DNA from: Streptomyces sp. DSM 110735
GTDB taxonomy: Bacteria; Actinomycetota; Actinomycetes; Streptomycetales; Streptomycetaceae
Direction: 5' to 3'
Assembly: GCF_016482685.1 (NCBI RefSeq)
Contig: NZ_JACYHF010000031.1
Span: 1 to 64,000, forward strand
Length of the DNA: 64,000 nt
Below are positions 1-7,923 of this stretch, piece by piece. The position numbers and the translations under genes were made by a program. The notes beneath the pieces are model-generated. The model had not been told where the DNA came from. It made no database searches and was given only the letters and a program-made list of their open reading frames with translations. Every line of letters begins with the position of its first letter. Positions within the stretch are counted from its first letter, which is position 1.

Positions 1-150
1 GGGGGGGTGTTTGTTGAAAACCCCCCGGGCGGGGGGGGGGGGGGAAAGGGCGTGGGGCCCCACCGCCTTTGGCCCCTGGGGGGGGGGGGGGGGGGGGGGG
101 CGGGCCGCGCGTTCGGTGCTCGCGTGTTCGAGGGGTGCGAGGGGTCGTGC
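1..150. repeat. G-homopolymer low-complexity window edge
   Basis: This stretch holds a 14-nt G run (31-44) and a 23-nt G run (78-100), plus a short GGGGGG...CCCCCC inverted repeat at 2-26. No gene is supported here. The reading frames that cross it encode poly-glycine and do not look like protein. Such runs are rare even in Streptomyces. They could form a G-quadruplex, but they also resemble an assembly or read-end artefact. The gene on the minus strand ends at 151, so this is its 3' flank. Confidence 0.6.
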
Positions 151-666
151 TCAGCCGAGACCGATCTCCCGGTCCGCCGCCGAGCGGCTCGGCTGCCACC
201 ACGTCGTCACCGGCTCCCACACCAGGACCCGCGTCCCGGTGCCCAGGTGCCCGGCGGAAAAGACGCCGCCCCACCGCCCGGCCGCGTCGGAGACGTAGAC
301 CGAGCGGGCGCGGCGCGCCTCCGGGTCGGCAGGGTCGCCGATGGTGCGCACGGCAGCGTAGGCGGTCTCCCGCGCGCCGAGCCGGTACGTGCCCTTGCCG
401 CCCTCCCGCACCGGCAGCGCGGCACCGTCCAGACCGCCGAAGCTGACCACCGGCACGCGCTCCACGGTGCAGGCGCGCCCGCCCCGGTTGGTCACCGAGA
501 ACCGCACCACGGTGCGCTCGGCGGGCACCGCGGCGGCGCGCACGGTCAGTTCGCCCTGGGTGCACGGGGCGACCCGGGCGGGGGCGGCGTGACCGGCCGG
601 CGCGGTCAGCAGCACGGCCCCGGAGGCGAGGACGGCGGAAGCGGCGGCGAGGGCTCGGATACGCAT
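151..666 (-). CDS. Secreted DUF4232-like protein
   Basis: A 171-aa protein with a clear signal peptide: Met-Arg-Ile-Arg, a hydrophobic Ala/Leu core, then a GHAAPA-type cleavage region near residue 26. The mature part is a small beta-rich domain with two cysteines, one in the PCTQGELTV region and one in RACTVERVP. This resembles DUF4232-type secreted proteins of actinomycetes, whose role is unknown. The ATG at 666 was chosen because it puts the signal peptide at the N-terminus; the frame stays open further upstream without homologous-looking sequence. It lies 146 bp downstream of the peptidase gene on the same strand. The family assignment is tentative; a secreted protein is well supported. 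Confidence 0.75.
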   Translation of the reverse strand: MRIRALAAASAVLASGAVLLTAPAGHAAPARVAPCTQGELTVRAAAVPAERTVVRFSVTNRGGRACTVERVPVVSFGGLDGAALPVREGGKGTYRLGARETAYAAVRTIGDPADPEARRARSVYVSDAAGRWGGVFSAGHLGTGTRVLVWEPVTTWWQPSRSAADREIGLG

Positions 667-812
667 GACGGACTCCCTGATCACGGTCGACGGCACGGCC
701 TGGCGGACCACGGTCCGCCCGAACGGTAGGACGGCGGTCCGGCCTGTGGGGTTGTACCGGAATCGGCGCTGTGACCCGATTGCGCTACACCTGTCACCCT
801 TCCCGGGGCGGC

Positions 813-2444
813 TCACTCGTCGCCCTCCACGGGCGAACTCCACGCGTTCCCGTCCGCCGGACAGGAACTGCCGTCCGGCGGCAGCGAGCCGTACAGCAGG
901 AAGTCGTCGACCTTGCGGTGCACGCACTTGGAGGAGGCGTAGCCGGTGTGGCCGTCGCCCTTGTTGTCGAGCACCACGGCCGAGTCGCCCAGCCGCGCGG
1001 CCGTCTCCACGGTCCAGCGGTACGGCGTCGCCGGGTCACCGCGCGTGCCGATCAGCAGCATGCGGGCGGAGGGCACGTCCTTCACCTCGTCGCGGATGTA
1101 GTCCGTGCCCTTGGGGCGGCCGTAGCACATCAGCAACTGGGTGAGCCGGTAGCGCCCGAAGACCGGGGACGCCTCGTCGTAGGCGGAGCGCAGGTCCTTG
1201 AGGTCCTTGGTGACGCGGGCGTCCGAGGGGCGGTCCGGGTCGTCGGCGCAGTTGATCGCCAGCAGCGCGGCGGGCAGGTTGTCGACGGGCACGTCCTGCG
1301 TGGCGACCAGACCGGTGTGCTGCCCGCCCTTGCCGCCGCTCCCGCCGTCGGAACGCGGCGGCGCGGTGATGCCTCCGGTGGCGAAGCTGAGGACGCGCCG
1401 GGTGTCGCCGTCCTCCATCAGGGAGGCCAGCGCACGCTCCAGCGACGGCCAGAGCTGCTTGCTGTACAGCCCCTGCCCGATCGCGCCCACCAGGTCCTGC
1501 CCGGAGAAGGTGCCGCCGAAGTCGGTGGGCACCGGGTTCGCGTCGAGCGAGCGCACCAACCGCACCACCTGGTCGCGGGCCGCCCGCGGGTCCTGTCCGA
1601 AGGGGCAGCCCACGTCGCTCGTGCACCAGTCGATGAAGGAGTCCAGCGCCGTCTGCTGCCCCTCGGCTCCCGCCCTGCCCTGCTCGGACAGCGGCTCGGT
1701 CAGCGTGTCCACGCCGTCCAGGGCCATGTGCCCGACCTTGTGCGGGAACTCCGCCGCGTAGACCGCGCCCAGCCGGGTGCCGTAGGAGAAGCCCAGGTAG
1801 TCCAGCTTCTTGCGGCCCAGCGCCTGGCGGATCACGTCCATGTCGCGCGCCGCGTCGACCGTGCCCATGTGCTTGACGACCGGTCCGGAGTACTTGGCGC
1901 ACAGCTCGGCGGACTGCCGCAGCCGGGTCAGCAGCGCCTGCGGGCGGCGGATGTCCAGCTCCGGGTCCGAGGCCGCCGCGTCCGCCGCCGGGTCCTGGCC
2001 CGCGCCGCAGCTCACGGGGGAGGAGCGGCCGACGCCGCGCGGGTCGAAGGTGACCACGTCGTACCCGTTGGTCAGGTCCATGAACGCCTTGCCGCTGGCG
2101 GCGAGCTGGGCGACGCCCGGTGCCCCGGGGCCGCCGAAGTTCAGCAGCAGCGAGCCGTGCGGTGTCCCGGTCGCCCGGTAGCGGGCCAGCGCCAGATCGA
2201 GGGTGGCGCCGCCGGGGTGCGCGTAGTCGAGGGGGACGGTGACCTTGCCGCACTGGAGGTCCCGGGGCATGTCCGGGCCGTCGCAGGCGCCCCAGGCCAC
2301 CTTCTGCGCGTAGAACCGGGACAGCCCGGGTGCGGGGGATTCGGCCGCCGCGACGGGCAGCCCGGCGCCGAGCAGCGCGAGGGTGAGGACTGAGGCGCTC
2401 GCGGCGCGTCGCAGGGCGGGTCGTCTGGTCAGCTTCGCCGGCAT
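813..2444 (-). CDS. Secreted tripeptidyl aminopeptidase-like alpha/beta hydrolase
   Basis: A 543-aa exported hydrolase of peptidase family S33 (the SlpD/SlpE/Tap group of Streptomyces), which release tripeptides or similar from peptide N-termini outside the cell. A signal peptide with an Arg-rich start and a hydrophobic core covers about residues 1-34. The oxyanion-region motif NFGGPGAPG is near residue 103. The nucleophile elbow GFSYG places the catalytic serine at about S220. The C-terminal TAP-like segment has the acid in GTRGDPATP (D470) and the base in KGDGHTGY (H499). Length is normal for the family. It is divergent from the chaplin gene across a 340-bp gap. Substrate specificity cannot be read from sequence. 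Confidence 0.93.
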   Translation of the reverse strand: MPAKLTRRPALRRAASASVLTLALLGAGLPVAAAESPAPGLSRFYAQKVAWGACDGPDMPRDLQCGKVTVPLDYAHPGGATLDLALARYRATGTPHGSLLLNFGGPGAPGVAQLAASGKAFMDLTNGYDVVTFDPRGVGRSSPVSCGAGQDPAADAAASDPELDIRRPQALLTRLRQSAELCAKYSGPVVKHMGTVDAARDMDVIRQALGRKKLDYLGFSYGTRLGAVYAAEFPHKVGHMALDGVDTLTEPLSEQGRAGAEGQQTALDSFIDWCTSDVGCPFGQDPRAARDQVVRLVRSLDANPVPTDFGGTFSGQDLVGAIGQGLYSKQLWPSLERALASLMEDGDTRRVLSFATGGITAPPRSDGGSGGKGGQHTGLVATQDVPVDNLPAALLAINCADDPDRPSDARVTKDLKDLRSAYDEASPVFGRYRLTQLLMCYGRPKGTDYIRDEVKDVPSARMLLIGTRGDPATPYRWTVETAARLGDSAVVLDNKGDGHTGYASSKCVHRKVDDFLLYGSLPPDGSSCPADGNAWSSPVEGDE

Positions 2445-2784
2445 CGATCGCCTCCCGGGACGCGGCCGATCGGGGGATCTGGAGCCGCGCCGTCCTCACG
2501 ATAAGCGGGCCCCGCGACCGCCGCCTCCCGGCGGGCGGCGGGGCGGAGAGGGCCGTATTCTGCCCGCCCCGCGGCGGCCGTGTGCTCGGTTCCGGACGCG
2601 TTCATGACCGTTTCGCGGTCGTTTGGGACGCCACTTTTGACTCGTTCGGGCGGCGTCAAGCCATTCGATGGACCGGGCCACTCGATGGGGTGAAAGCAGG
2701 AATAGCCATAACTCGGATGGTCCGGCCGCGTTCTATGTGGTGCGGGCAACTGCCCGCGACTGACTCTGGAAGGCAGGCAAACCT
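2445..2784. promoter_or_regulatory. Divergent intergenic region, peptidase/chaplin
   Basis: A 340-bp region without a convincing gene that must hold the promoters of both flanking genes. On the chaplin side there is a short hairpin, GCGGGC/GCCCGC (2742-2747 with 2752-2757, loop AACT), just ahead of the GGAAGG ribosome-binding site at 2768-2773. CGATGG occurs twice about 20 bp apart around 2668-2697. I could not assign a confident -35/-10 pair. Confidence 0.4.
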
Positions 2785-3528
2785 ATGAAACGGGCTACCC
2801 GTAACGGTGTGATCGGTGTGGCCGCCGCTTCCGGCGCGATGGCCATGGCGATGCCGGTGTCCGCCGCCTTCGCGGCCGGCGGCGCCTCTGCCGACGGCGC
2901 TGCGGTGGGCTCGCCCGGTGTGCTCTCCGGCAACACCGTCCAGCTCCCGGTGAGCGTGCCGGTGAACGCGTGCGGCAACACGGTGAACGTGGTCGGGCTC
3001 CTGAACCCGGCGATGGGCAACTCCTGCGCGAACACCGGTTCCGATTCCGAGAGCGGCGGCAGCGGCTCCGGCTCCGGCACCTCGGGCGGCTCCGCCCACG
3101 CGGGTGTCGGCACCGGCACGTCCGGTTCCTCGGCGCACAGCGTCACGCACGGCTCGCCCGGCGTGCTCTCGGGCAACGGCATCCAGCTCCCCGTGGACGT
3201 GCCGGTGAACGCGTGCGGCAACAGCGTCGACGTCGTGGGAGTGGCCAACCCGGCCTTCGGCAACCACTGCCAGAACGGCCCGGTGGAGACCACGCCCCCG
3301 CCGGTGACCCCGCCGGTCACCGAGCCCCCCACCGAGCCCCCGGCCACGCCGGAACCCCCGGCTCCGCCGAAGTCCCACCCCAAGCCGCACACCCCCGCGG
3401 CGCCGCCCGAGGGCACCCTCGCGCACACGGGTACGGACACGACGGCCCCGGCACTCGCGGGCAGCGCGGCGTTCATCGTCGCCGGAGCGGCCCTGTACCG
3501 CCGCTTCCGGCCGACGCGCGTCGGCTGA
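2785..3528 (+). CDS. Long chaplin, sortase-anchored
   Basis: A 247-aa surface protein of the long chaplin type (ChpA-C group), which helps coat aerial hyphae and spores with amyloid-like hydrophobic fibres. A signal peptide spans about residues 1-30. Chaplin domain 1 is at about 42-82 (Cys63, Cys81) and domain 2 at about 123-164 (Cys144, Cys162); both begin GSPGVLSGN and contain VPVNACGN. A Ser/Gly linker separates them. A Pro-rich wall-spanning stretch is at 166-208. The sorting signal LAHTG (212-216), a hydrophobic helix and a basic tail follow, matching the LAxTG signal used by class E sortases. The ribosome-binding site GGAAGG at 2768-2773 supports this start. A stem-loop terminator follows at 3543. 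No short chaplin or sortase gene is nearby. Confidence 0.95.
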   Translation: MKRATRNGVIGVAAASGAMAMAMPVSAAFAAGGASADGAAVGSPGVLSGNTVQLPVSVPVNACGNTVNVVGLLNPAMGNSCANTGSDSESGGSGSGSGTSGGSAHAGVGTGTSGSSAHSVTHGSPGVLSGNGIQLPVDVPVNACGNSVDVVGVANPAFGNHCQNGPVETTPPPVTPPVTEPPTEPPATPEPPAPPKSHPKPHTPAAPPEGTLAHTGTDTTAPALAGSAAFIVAGAALYRRFRPTRVG

Positions 3529-3542
3529 CCGCGCCGGCGCAC

Positions 3543-3579
3543 GGCCCCACCGGACGCGACCGGCCTCGGTGGGGCCTTT
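3543..3579 (+). terminator. Rho-independent-type terminator after chaplin
   Basis: A perfect 10-bp stem, GGCCCCACCG (3543-3552) with CGGTGGGGCC (3567-3576), has a 14-nt loop and is followed by TTTG. It sits 15 bp past the chaplin stop codon, as expected for its terminator. Confidence 0.8.
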
Positions 3580-3813
3580 GACATGGACGGCGGAGCCGGG
3601 CCCGCCGGACGTGTCGTCAACGGGCGCCCAGCATTGGCGCGTTGACTCGGTTCACGCGCGGTTCACGCGCCGCTGGGGCGTGGCGTGCGCACGCGGGATC
3701 GGGAAGGATGCGGCGGGTGCGGCGAGCCGTCGCACCGTCCGTGGTCCCACCCGCGCGGAGACCGCCCGTATGCCGGGCACGGCCGCGCGGCCCCCCAGAA
3801 ATGGAGCGCACCG

Positions 3814-4668
3814 ATGACGTCACCGGCCCCCCAGGATCTCGTCGTCACCCAGGCCACCCTCGCCGACTGGCCGGTGATCAGCGCGTGGGCGGCGGCGGAG
3901 GGCTGGAACCCGGGACTCTCCGACGGACCCGCCTTCTTCGCCCAGGACCCCGAGGGCTTCTTCCTCGGCCGGATCGACGGCGAGCCGGTCTCGGCCGTCT
4001 CCGTGGTGAACTACGGCGACGACTACGCGTTCCTCGGCTGCTACCTCGTCCGCCCCGACCTGCGTGGCCAGGGACACGGGCTCACCACCTGGAAGACCGC
4101 CCTCGCGCACGCGGGCACCCGCACCGTCGGCCTGGACGGCGTGGTCGCCCAGCAGGACAACTACCGCCGCTCCGGCTTCGAACTCGCCCACCGCACCGCC
4201 CGCTACACCGGTCCCGCCCCCACCGGTCCGGTCCCCGACGGCGTACGCCCCGCCGAGGCAGCCGACCTCGCCGCCGTCACCGTGTACGACAGCGCGTGCT
4301 CCCCGGCCGACCGTCCCCGCTTCCTCGCCGAGTGGCTCACGCTCCCCGGGCACCGCGCCTTCGTCCGCGAGGACGGCGGACGGCTCACCGGCTACGGAGT
4401 GATCCGCCCGGGACACGACTGCCCGCGCGTCGGCCCCCTCTTCGCGGACACCGCCGACGACGCCCGCGCCCTGCTGACCGCGCTGTCGGCGGAGGTCGCC
4501 GGACAGCAGGTCGCCGTGGACATCCCCGAGCCGAACAAGGCGGCCGTCGCCCTCGCCCTCGACCTGGGTCTGACCCCCTCCTTCGAGACCGCCCGCATGT
4601 ACACCGGACAGGTCCGCGAGCACGCGCTCGACCGGGTCTTCGGCGTCGCGACCCTCGAACTCGGCTGA
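3814..4668 (+). CDS. GNAT family N-acetyltransferase, two-domain
   Basis: A 284-aa protein. The N-terminal half is a GNAT fold with the acetyl-CoA pyrophosphate loop RGQGHG at residues 84-89. The C-terminal half (about 140-284) resembles the extra domain of YitH-like acetyltransferases. It probably transfers an acetyl group from acetyl-CoA to an unidentified amine in the cytoplasm. The ATG at 3814 was chosen for its ribosome-binding site GGAG (3803-3806); the frame is open upstream but the sequence there is not protein-like. Another GNAT gene starts 72 bp downstream on the same strand, but the two proteins are not close duplicates. Confidence 0.88.
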   Translation: MTSPAPQDLVVTQATLADWPVISAWAAAEGWNPGLSDGPAFFAQDPEGFFLGRIDGEPVSAVSVVNYGDDYAFLGCYLVRPDLRGQGHGLTTWKTALAHAGTRTVGLDGVVAQQDNYRRSGFELAHRTARYTGPAPTGPVPDGVRPAEAADLAAVTVYDSACSPADRPRFLAEWLTLPGHRAFVREDGGRLTGYGVIRPGHDCPRVGPLFADTADDARALLTALSAEVAGQQVAVDIPEPNKAAVALALDLGLTPSFETARMYTGQVREHALDRVFGVATLELG

Positions 4669-4740
4669 CCGTCCTCCGGCGCCTTCCCCGTGCGGGTAAA
4701 TTCCGTTGCCCGCGCGGGAACAGGCTGCTGGAGTGACCCC

Positions 4741-5517
4741 ATGGACGCCACAGCGGTACTGACCGCGTACGACCGTCAGATGCGCGAGGGCGCGCGAGCC
4801 GAGGGCTCGGGGGCGCGGATCGAGAGGACCGGCGGTGTGGTGCGCCTGGTCTCCGAGGGGGGCGGGTGGAACGCCGTGCTGTGGTCGGGGCTCGACGAGA
4901 CGGACGCGCGGCGCGCGATCGAGGAGCAGATCGCCCACTTCACCGGTCTCGGCCAGGAGTTCGAGTGGAAGCTCTACGGTCACGACCGACCGGCCGATCT
5001 CGGTGACCGGCTCGCCGCCGCCGGATTCCGGGCCGAGGACCAGGAGACCGTGATGGTGGCCGAGACCGCCGACGTGGTGCAGGACGCCGAACCGCCCGCC
5101 GAGGTGCGTGTCGTGCGGGCCACCGACGCGGCCGGGGTCGACCTCGTCGTGCGCGTGCACGAGGAGGTGTTCGGGAGGGACGGCACCCGGCTGCGGCACC
5201 ACCTGCTCACCCGGCTCGCCGAAGACCCCGGGACCGTCCTCGCGGTGGTCGCGCTCGCCGGTGACGAGCCGGTCTCCGCCGCCCGCCTGGAAATCGTGCC
5301 GGGGACCGAGTTCGCGGGACTGTGGGGCGGCGGCACGGTGACGCGGTGGCGCGGCCGGGGCGTCTACCGCACCCTGGTCGCCCACCGCGCCCGTGCCGCC
5401 GCCGCGCACGGCTGCCGCTATCTCCAGGTCGACGCCTCGGACATGAGCCGCCCCGTCCTGGAGCGGCTCGGCTTCCGCGCGCTGACCACCACGACCCCAT
5501 ATCTGTACGGGGCGTGA
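4741..5517 (+). CDS. GNAT family N-acetyltransferase
   Basis: A 258-aa acetyltransferase. The catalytic GNAT domain is in the C-terminal half, with the acetyl-CoA loop RGRGVY near residues 204-209 and the typical ending in which VLERLGF closes the fold. The N-terminal part (about 1-110) resembles the long N-terminal region of streptomycete GNATs and may shape the substrate pocket. The start at 4741 follows GGAG at 4730-4733. It is 72 bp after the preceding GNAT gene and may be co-transcribed with it. Substrate unknown. Confidence 0.87.
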   Translation: MDATAVLTAYDRQMREGARAEGSGARIERTGGVVRLVSEGGGWNAVLWSGLDETDARRAIEEQIAHFTGLGQEFEWKLYGHDRPADLGDRLAAAGFRAEDQETVMVAETADVVQDAEPPAEVRVVRATDAAGVDLVVRVHEEVFGRDGTRLRHHLLTRLAEDPGTVLAVVALAGDEPVSAARLEIVPGTEFAGLWGGGTVTRWRGRGVYRTLVAHRARAAAAHGCRYLQVDASDMSRPVLERLGFRALTTTTPYLYGA

Positions 5518-5593
5518 CGTCCGGTCGTCTCATCGACGGGACGTCACACCCCGGTCGTCGTCATCTCGCAAAGGGACGTGACGCCGGTTCGGG

Positions 5594-5857
5594 TCAGCGG
5601 CGTCCCCGCGACCGGTCCAGCGCGGCGACACCCGCTGCCGCCAGGGCGATCTGGATCAGCCACTCGATCCAGTCGGGCCCGTCCGTGTCGGCCACCCCGA
5701 GCCCGGCCGCGATCGCGGAGCCCAGCAGGGCGGCCACGATGCCGACGACGATGGTCAGCAGAATGCCGATGTGCTGGCGGCCGGGTACGACCAGCCGGCC
5801 GAGCACACCGATGATGATGCCGATGATTATGGCGCTGATGATTCCTGAGATTTCCAT
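5594..5857 (-). CDS. GlsB/YeaQ/YmgE family membrane protein
   Basis: An 87-aa integral membrane protein of the transglycosylase-associated (GlsB/YeaQ/YmgE) stress family. It has Ile- and Gly-rich transmembrane segments at about residues 4-24 and 30-52, a third near 65-80, and a short basic tail (DRSRGRR). The ATG at 5857 follows a strong ribosome-binding site, GGAGGGG. Family members are common stress-induced envelope proteins of unknown biochemical role. It is convergent with the GNAT gene, 76 bp away. Confidence 0.88.
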   Translation of the reverse strand: MEISGIISAIIIGIIIGVLGRLVVPGRQHIGILLTIVVGIVAALLGSAIAAGLGVADTDGPDWIEWLIQIALAAAGVAALDRSRGRR

Positions 5858-5968
5858 GTCCACCCCTCCGGGTCCGGGCCCTCGCTGCCTTGGCATGTTC
5901 CCGCTATAACCGGAGCCAGTCCCCCCGGACCCGGCTCCGTCCGGAATCGGATCATCAACGTCCGCCGC

Positions 5969-6015
5969 AGGACATGAGGAGGCCGGTCCGCCCGGGCGAA
6001 CCGGCCTCGCGTCCT
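5969..6015 (-). terminator. Stem-loop downstream of ECF sigma gene
   Basis: GAGGCCGGT (5979-5987) pairs perfectly with ACCGGCCTC (6000-6008). The loop contains the palindrome CGCCCGGGCG. An outer AGGAC/GTCCT pair extends the structure. It lies 111 bp beyond the ECF sigma stop codon on the minus strand and upstream of the GlsB-type gene, so it can terminate the former. There is no U-tract. Confidence 0.5.
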
Positions 6016-6125
6016 TCGTTGTCCTGCGATATCAGCGTGTGCTCCCTTCCCTCGCGTAGTGCGGGGCTGGACCGCGCTGGTGGGGTGAGCGGTGCAGCAC
6101 CGCTGTTCCTCATATTTTGCGCCTT

Positions 6126-6782
6126 TTATGGCGCTGTGTGTAGGGGGTGAGCCGGTTTGTCTGCGGAAACCGGCTCAGGGCGCTCGATTCCGCACCGCAG
6201 CCGGTGCAGACCCCGGCGCGCATGGCTCTTCACCGTGCCCAGCGGCCACCCCGTGCGCGCCGCGATCTGCGGCTGGGTGAGGTCCTCGTAGAACGCCAGA
6301 TACAGCACGCGCCGCTGCGCCGCCGGGAGGCGCCCCAGCTCCCGCCGGACCAGCACCCGGTCCAGCGCCGACTCCGGCTCCGGGGCGGCCTGGGGACCCG
6401 GCAGGGCCGTCCCCGCCGCCGTGACCAGCTCACCGCGCCGGGTGCGCGCCGCCAGCGCGTCGGCGATCTTGCGCCGGGCGATGCCGACGATCCAGCCCGG
6501 CAGCGGTCCCCGCTCCGCGCGGTAGCCCGCCCGGCCCCGCCACACCCCGAGGAACACCTGCTGGGTCACGTCCTCCGCCTCCCCGGCGTTCCCGAGCGCC
6601 CGCCGCGCCAGCGTGTACACCAGCGGCGACCAGCGGTGATAGGCGGCGGCCAGACAGCGCTCGTCGCCCGCCACCAGACCCCGCGCCACCTCCTGGTCGC
6701 CGTACGACTCCTCGGCCGCCACCCACCGCGCGGCGGTGGGCTCGGCGGGGGCGACGGCGGGCGCGGCCGGATACGGGGACAT
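6126..6782 (-). CDS. ECF-type RNA polymerase sigma factor
   Basis: A 218-aa sigma-70 family protein of the extracytoplasmic-function class. Region 2 spans about residues 40-110, including EAEDVTQQVFLGVWRG. Region 4 spans about 148-200, with the helix-turn-helix around LTQPQIAARTGWPLGTVKSH. No anti-sigma gene is adjacent. It is divergent from a MerR-type gene with a cobalamin-domain fold, and a photolyase gene lies beyond that. This layout resembles the light-inducible LitR/LitS-type arrangement of Streptomyces, where the MerR protein represses the sigma gene until illumination. That role is inferred from context; the fold assignment is secure. Confidence 0.9.
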   Translation of the reverse strand: MSPYPAAPAVAPAEPTAARWVAAEESYGDQEVARGLVAGDERCLAAAYHRWSPLVYTLARRALGNAGEAEDVTQQVFLGVWRGRAGYRAERGPLPGWIVGIARRKIADALAARTRRGELVTAAGTALPGPQAAPEPESALDRVLVRRELGRLPAAQRRVLYLAFYEDLTQPQIAARTGWPLGTVKSHARRGLHRLRCGIERPEPVSADKPAHPLHTAP

Positions 6783-6864
6783 GACCTCGGCTCCTCACGG
6801 ACGACGGTTCCGCCATCGTGTGAGCCGGGCGTGGACGCCCACAACTCGCATCGATTCTGCGTCG

Positions 6865-6870
6865 TATAGT
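6865..6870 (+). promoter_or_regulatory. -10-like element, possible leaderless start
   Basis: TATAGT lies 6 nt before the ATG of the MerR-type gene. This spacing would put transcription start at or next to the A of the ATG, giving a leaderless mRNA, which is common in actinomycetes. No good -35 is visible, as expected for a promoter that depends on an activator or an alternative sigma factor. Confidence 0.4.
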
Positions 6871-6876
6871 CGCCGT

Positions 6877-7893
6877 ATGGACGACAAACCGGTGCGCACC
6901 GGACCGGAACCGGACCTGGACACCGAGCCGCCGCCGTCGGCGCGCCCCGCGTCCGCCGACGCGGGACTGACCACCGGCGCGCTCGCCCGCAGGCTCGGCG
7001 TCTCGCCCACCACGCTGCGCTCCTGGGACCGGCGCTACGGCATCGGCCCAGCCGCCCGCGCCGACGGCCGCCACCGGCGCTGGGCCCCGGACGACGTGGC
7101 CGCCCTGGAGGCGATGTGCCGCCTCACCGCGTCCGGTGTGCCGCCCGCCGAAGCCGCCCGCGCCGCGAGGGACCGTCCGCAGGAGAACACCCCGGCCACC
7201 GCCCCACCTGCTGCCCCCCGTTCCCGCGCCGCCGGTGTCCTGCCCCTCGGTGACGTGCGCCAGGAGTGCCGGGGGCTCGCCCGCGCCGCCGTCCGGCTGG
7301 ACGCGCCCGCCGTGGCGCGGCAACTGGACCGCGCCATCACGGAGTTCGGGCTCACCGTCGCCTGGCAGGACGTGATGGCACCGGCGTTGCACGCCGTGGG
7401 CCGCAAGTGGGCGTCCTCCGGGGACCGTTACGTCGAGGTGGAGCACCTGCTGTCCTGGCACGTCTCCACCGCCCTGCGCCGCCACACCACTCCGGTGGGC
7501 GCGTCCGTCGCCCCCGTCCTGCTGGCCTGCGTCCCCGACGAACAGCACACGCTCCCGCTGGAGGCTCTCAACGCCTCGCTCGCCCAAAGCACCATCCCCA
7601 CCCGCATGTTCGGCGCCGCCGTCCCCGCCGACGCGCTCGGCGCTGCCGTACGGCGGCTCGGTCCGGCGGCGGTCGTGCTGTGGGCCCAGGCCCGCGCGAC
7701 GGCGGCTCCGCAGCTCGCCCGGCACATCGCCGCCACCGCGTGGGGCGTACGAGGCGCCCGCGCACAGCCCCTGGTCATGCTCGGCGGGCCCGGCTGGACC
7801 GGCCGCCCGACCCGGGGCATGGTCCGCCCCACCGGTCTCGCCGACGCCCTGGCCACCCTGACGGCGGCGTACGGGACCGAGCAACAGGGCTGA
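6877..7893 (+). CDS. MerR regulator with B12-binding-like domain (LitR/CarH-like)
   Basis: A 338-aa protein. A MerR winged helix-turn-helix is at about residues 31-75 (SPTTLRSWDRRYG). A linker is followed by a helical bundle (about 125-195) and a Rossmann-like domain (about 200-330), the architecture of AdoCbl photoreceptors such as CarH and LitR. The cofactor motifs are altered. The Trp/Glu-His signature is W168-x10-EH180 rather than W-x9-EH. The ExHxxG motif reads E212-Q-H214-T-L-P, keeping the His but losing the Gly. It is divergent from the ECF sigma gene and convergent with photolyase. It may be a light sensor or a descendant that no longer binds B12. No ribosome-binding site is seen, consistent with leaderless translation. 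Confidence 0.85.
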   Translation: MDDKPVRTGPEPDLDTEPPPSARPASADAGLTTGALARRLGVSPTTLRSWDRRYGIGPAARADGRHRRWAPDDVAALEAMCRLTASGVPPAEAARAARDRPQENTPATAPPAAPRSRAAGVLPLGDVRQECRGLARAAVRLDAPAVARQLDRAITEFGLTVAWQDVMAPALHAVGRKWASSGDRYVEVEHLLSWHVSTALRRHTTPVGASVAPVLLACVPDEQHTLPLEALNASLAQSTIPTRMFGAAVPADALGAAVRRLGPAAVVLWAQARATAAPQLARHIAATAWGVRGARAQPLVMLGGPGWTGRPTRGMVRPTGLADALATLTAAYGTEQQG

Positions 7894-7923
7894 TCAGGCG
7901 GCATGTTGTGTGGTTTCTGACGT

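Noticed and set aside
771..2393. 540-codon plus-strand frame opposite the secreted peptidase
   Set aside because: Val/Arg/Gln-rich shadow; the minus strand has signal peptide and catalytic triad.
2656..3426. Minus-strand frame opposite the chaplin gene
   Set aside because: Gly/Arg/His-rich shadow; the plus strand has two chaplin domains and a sorting signal.
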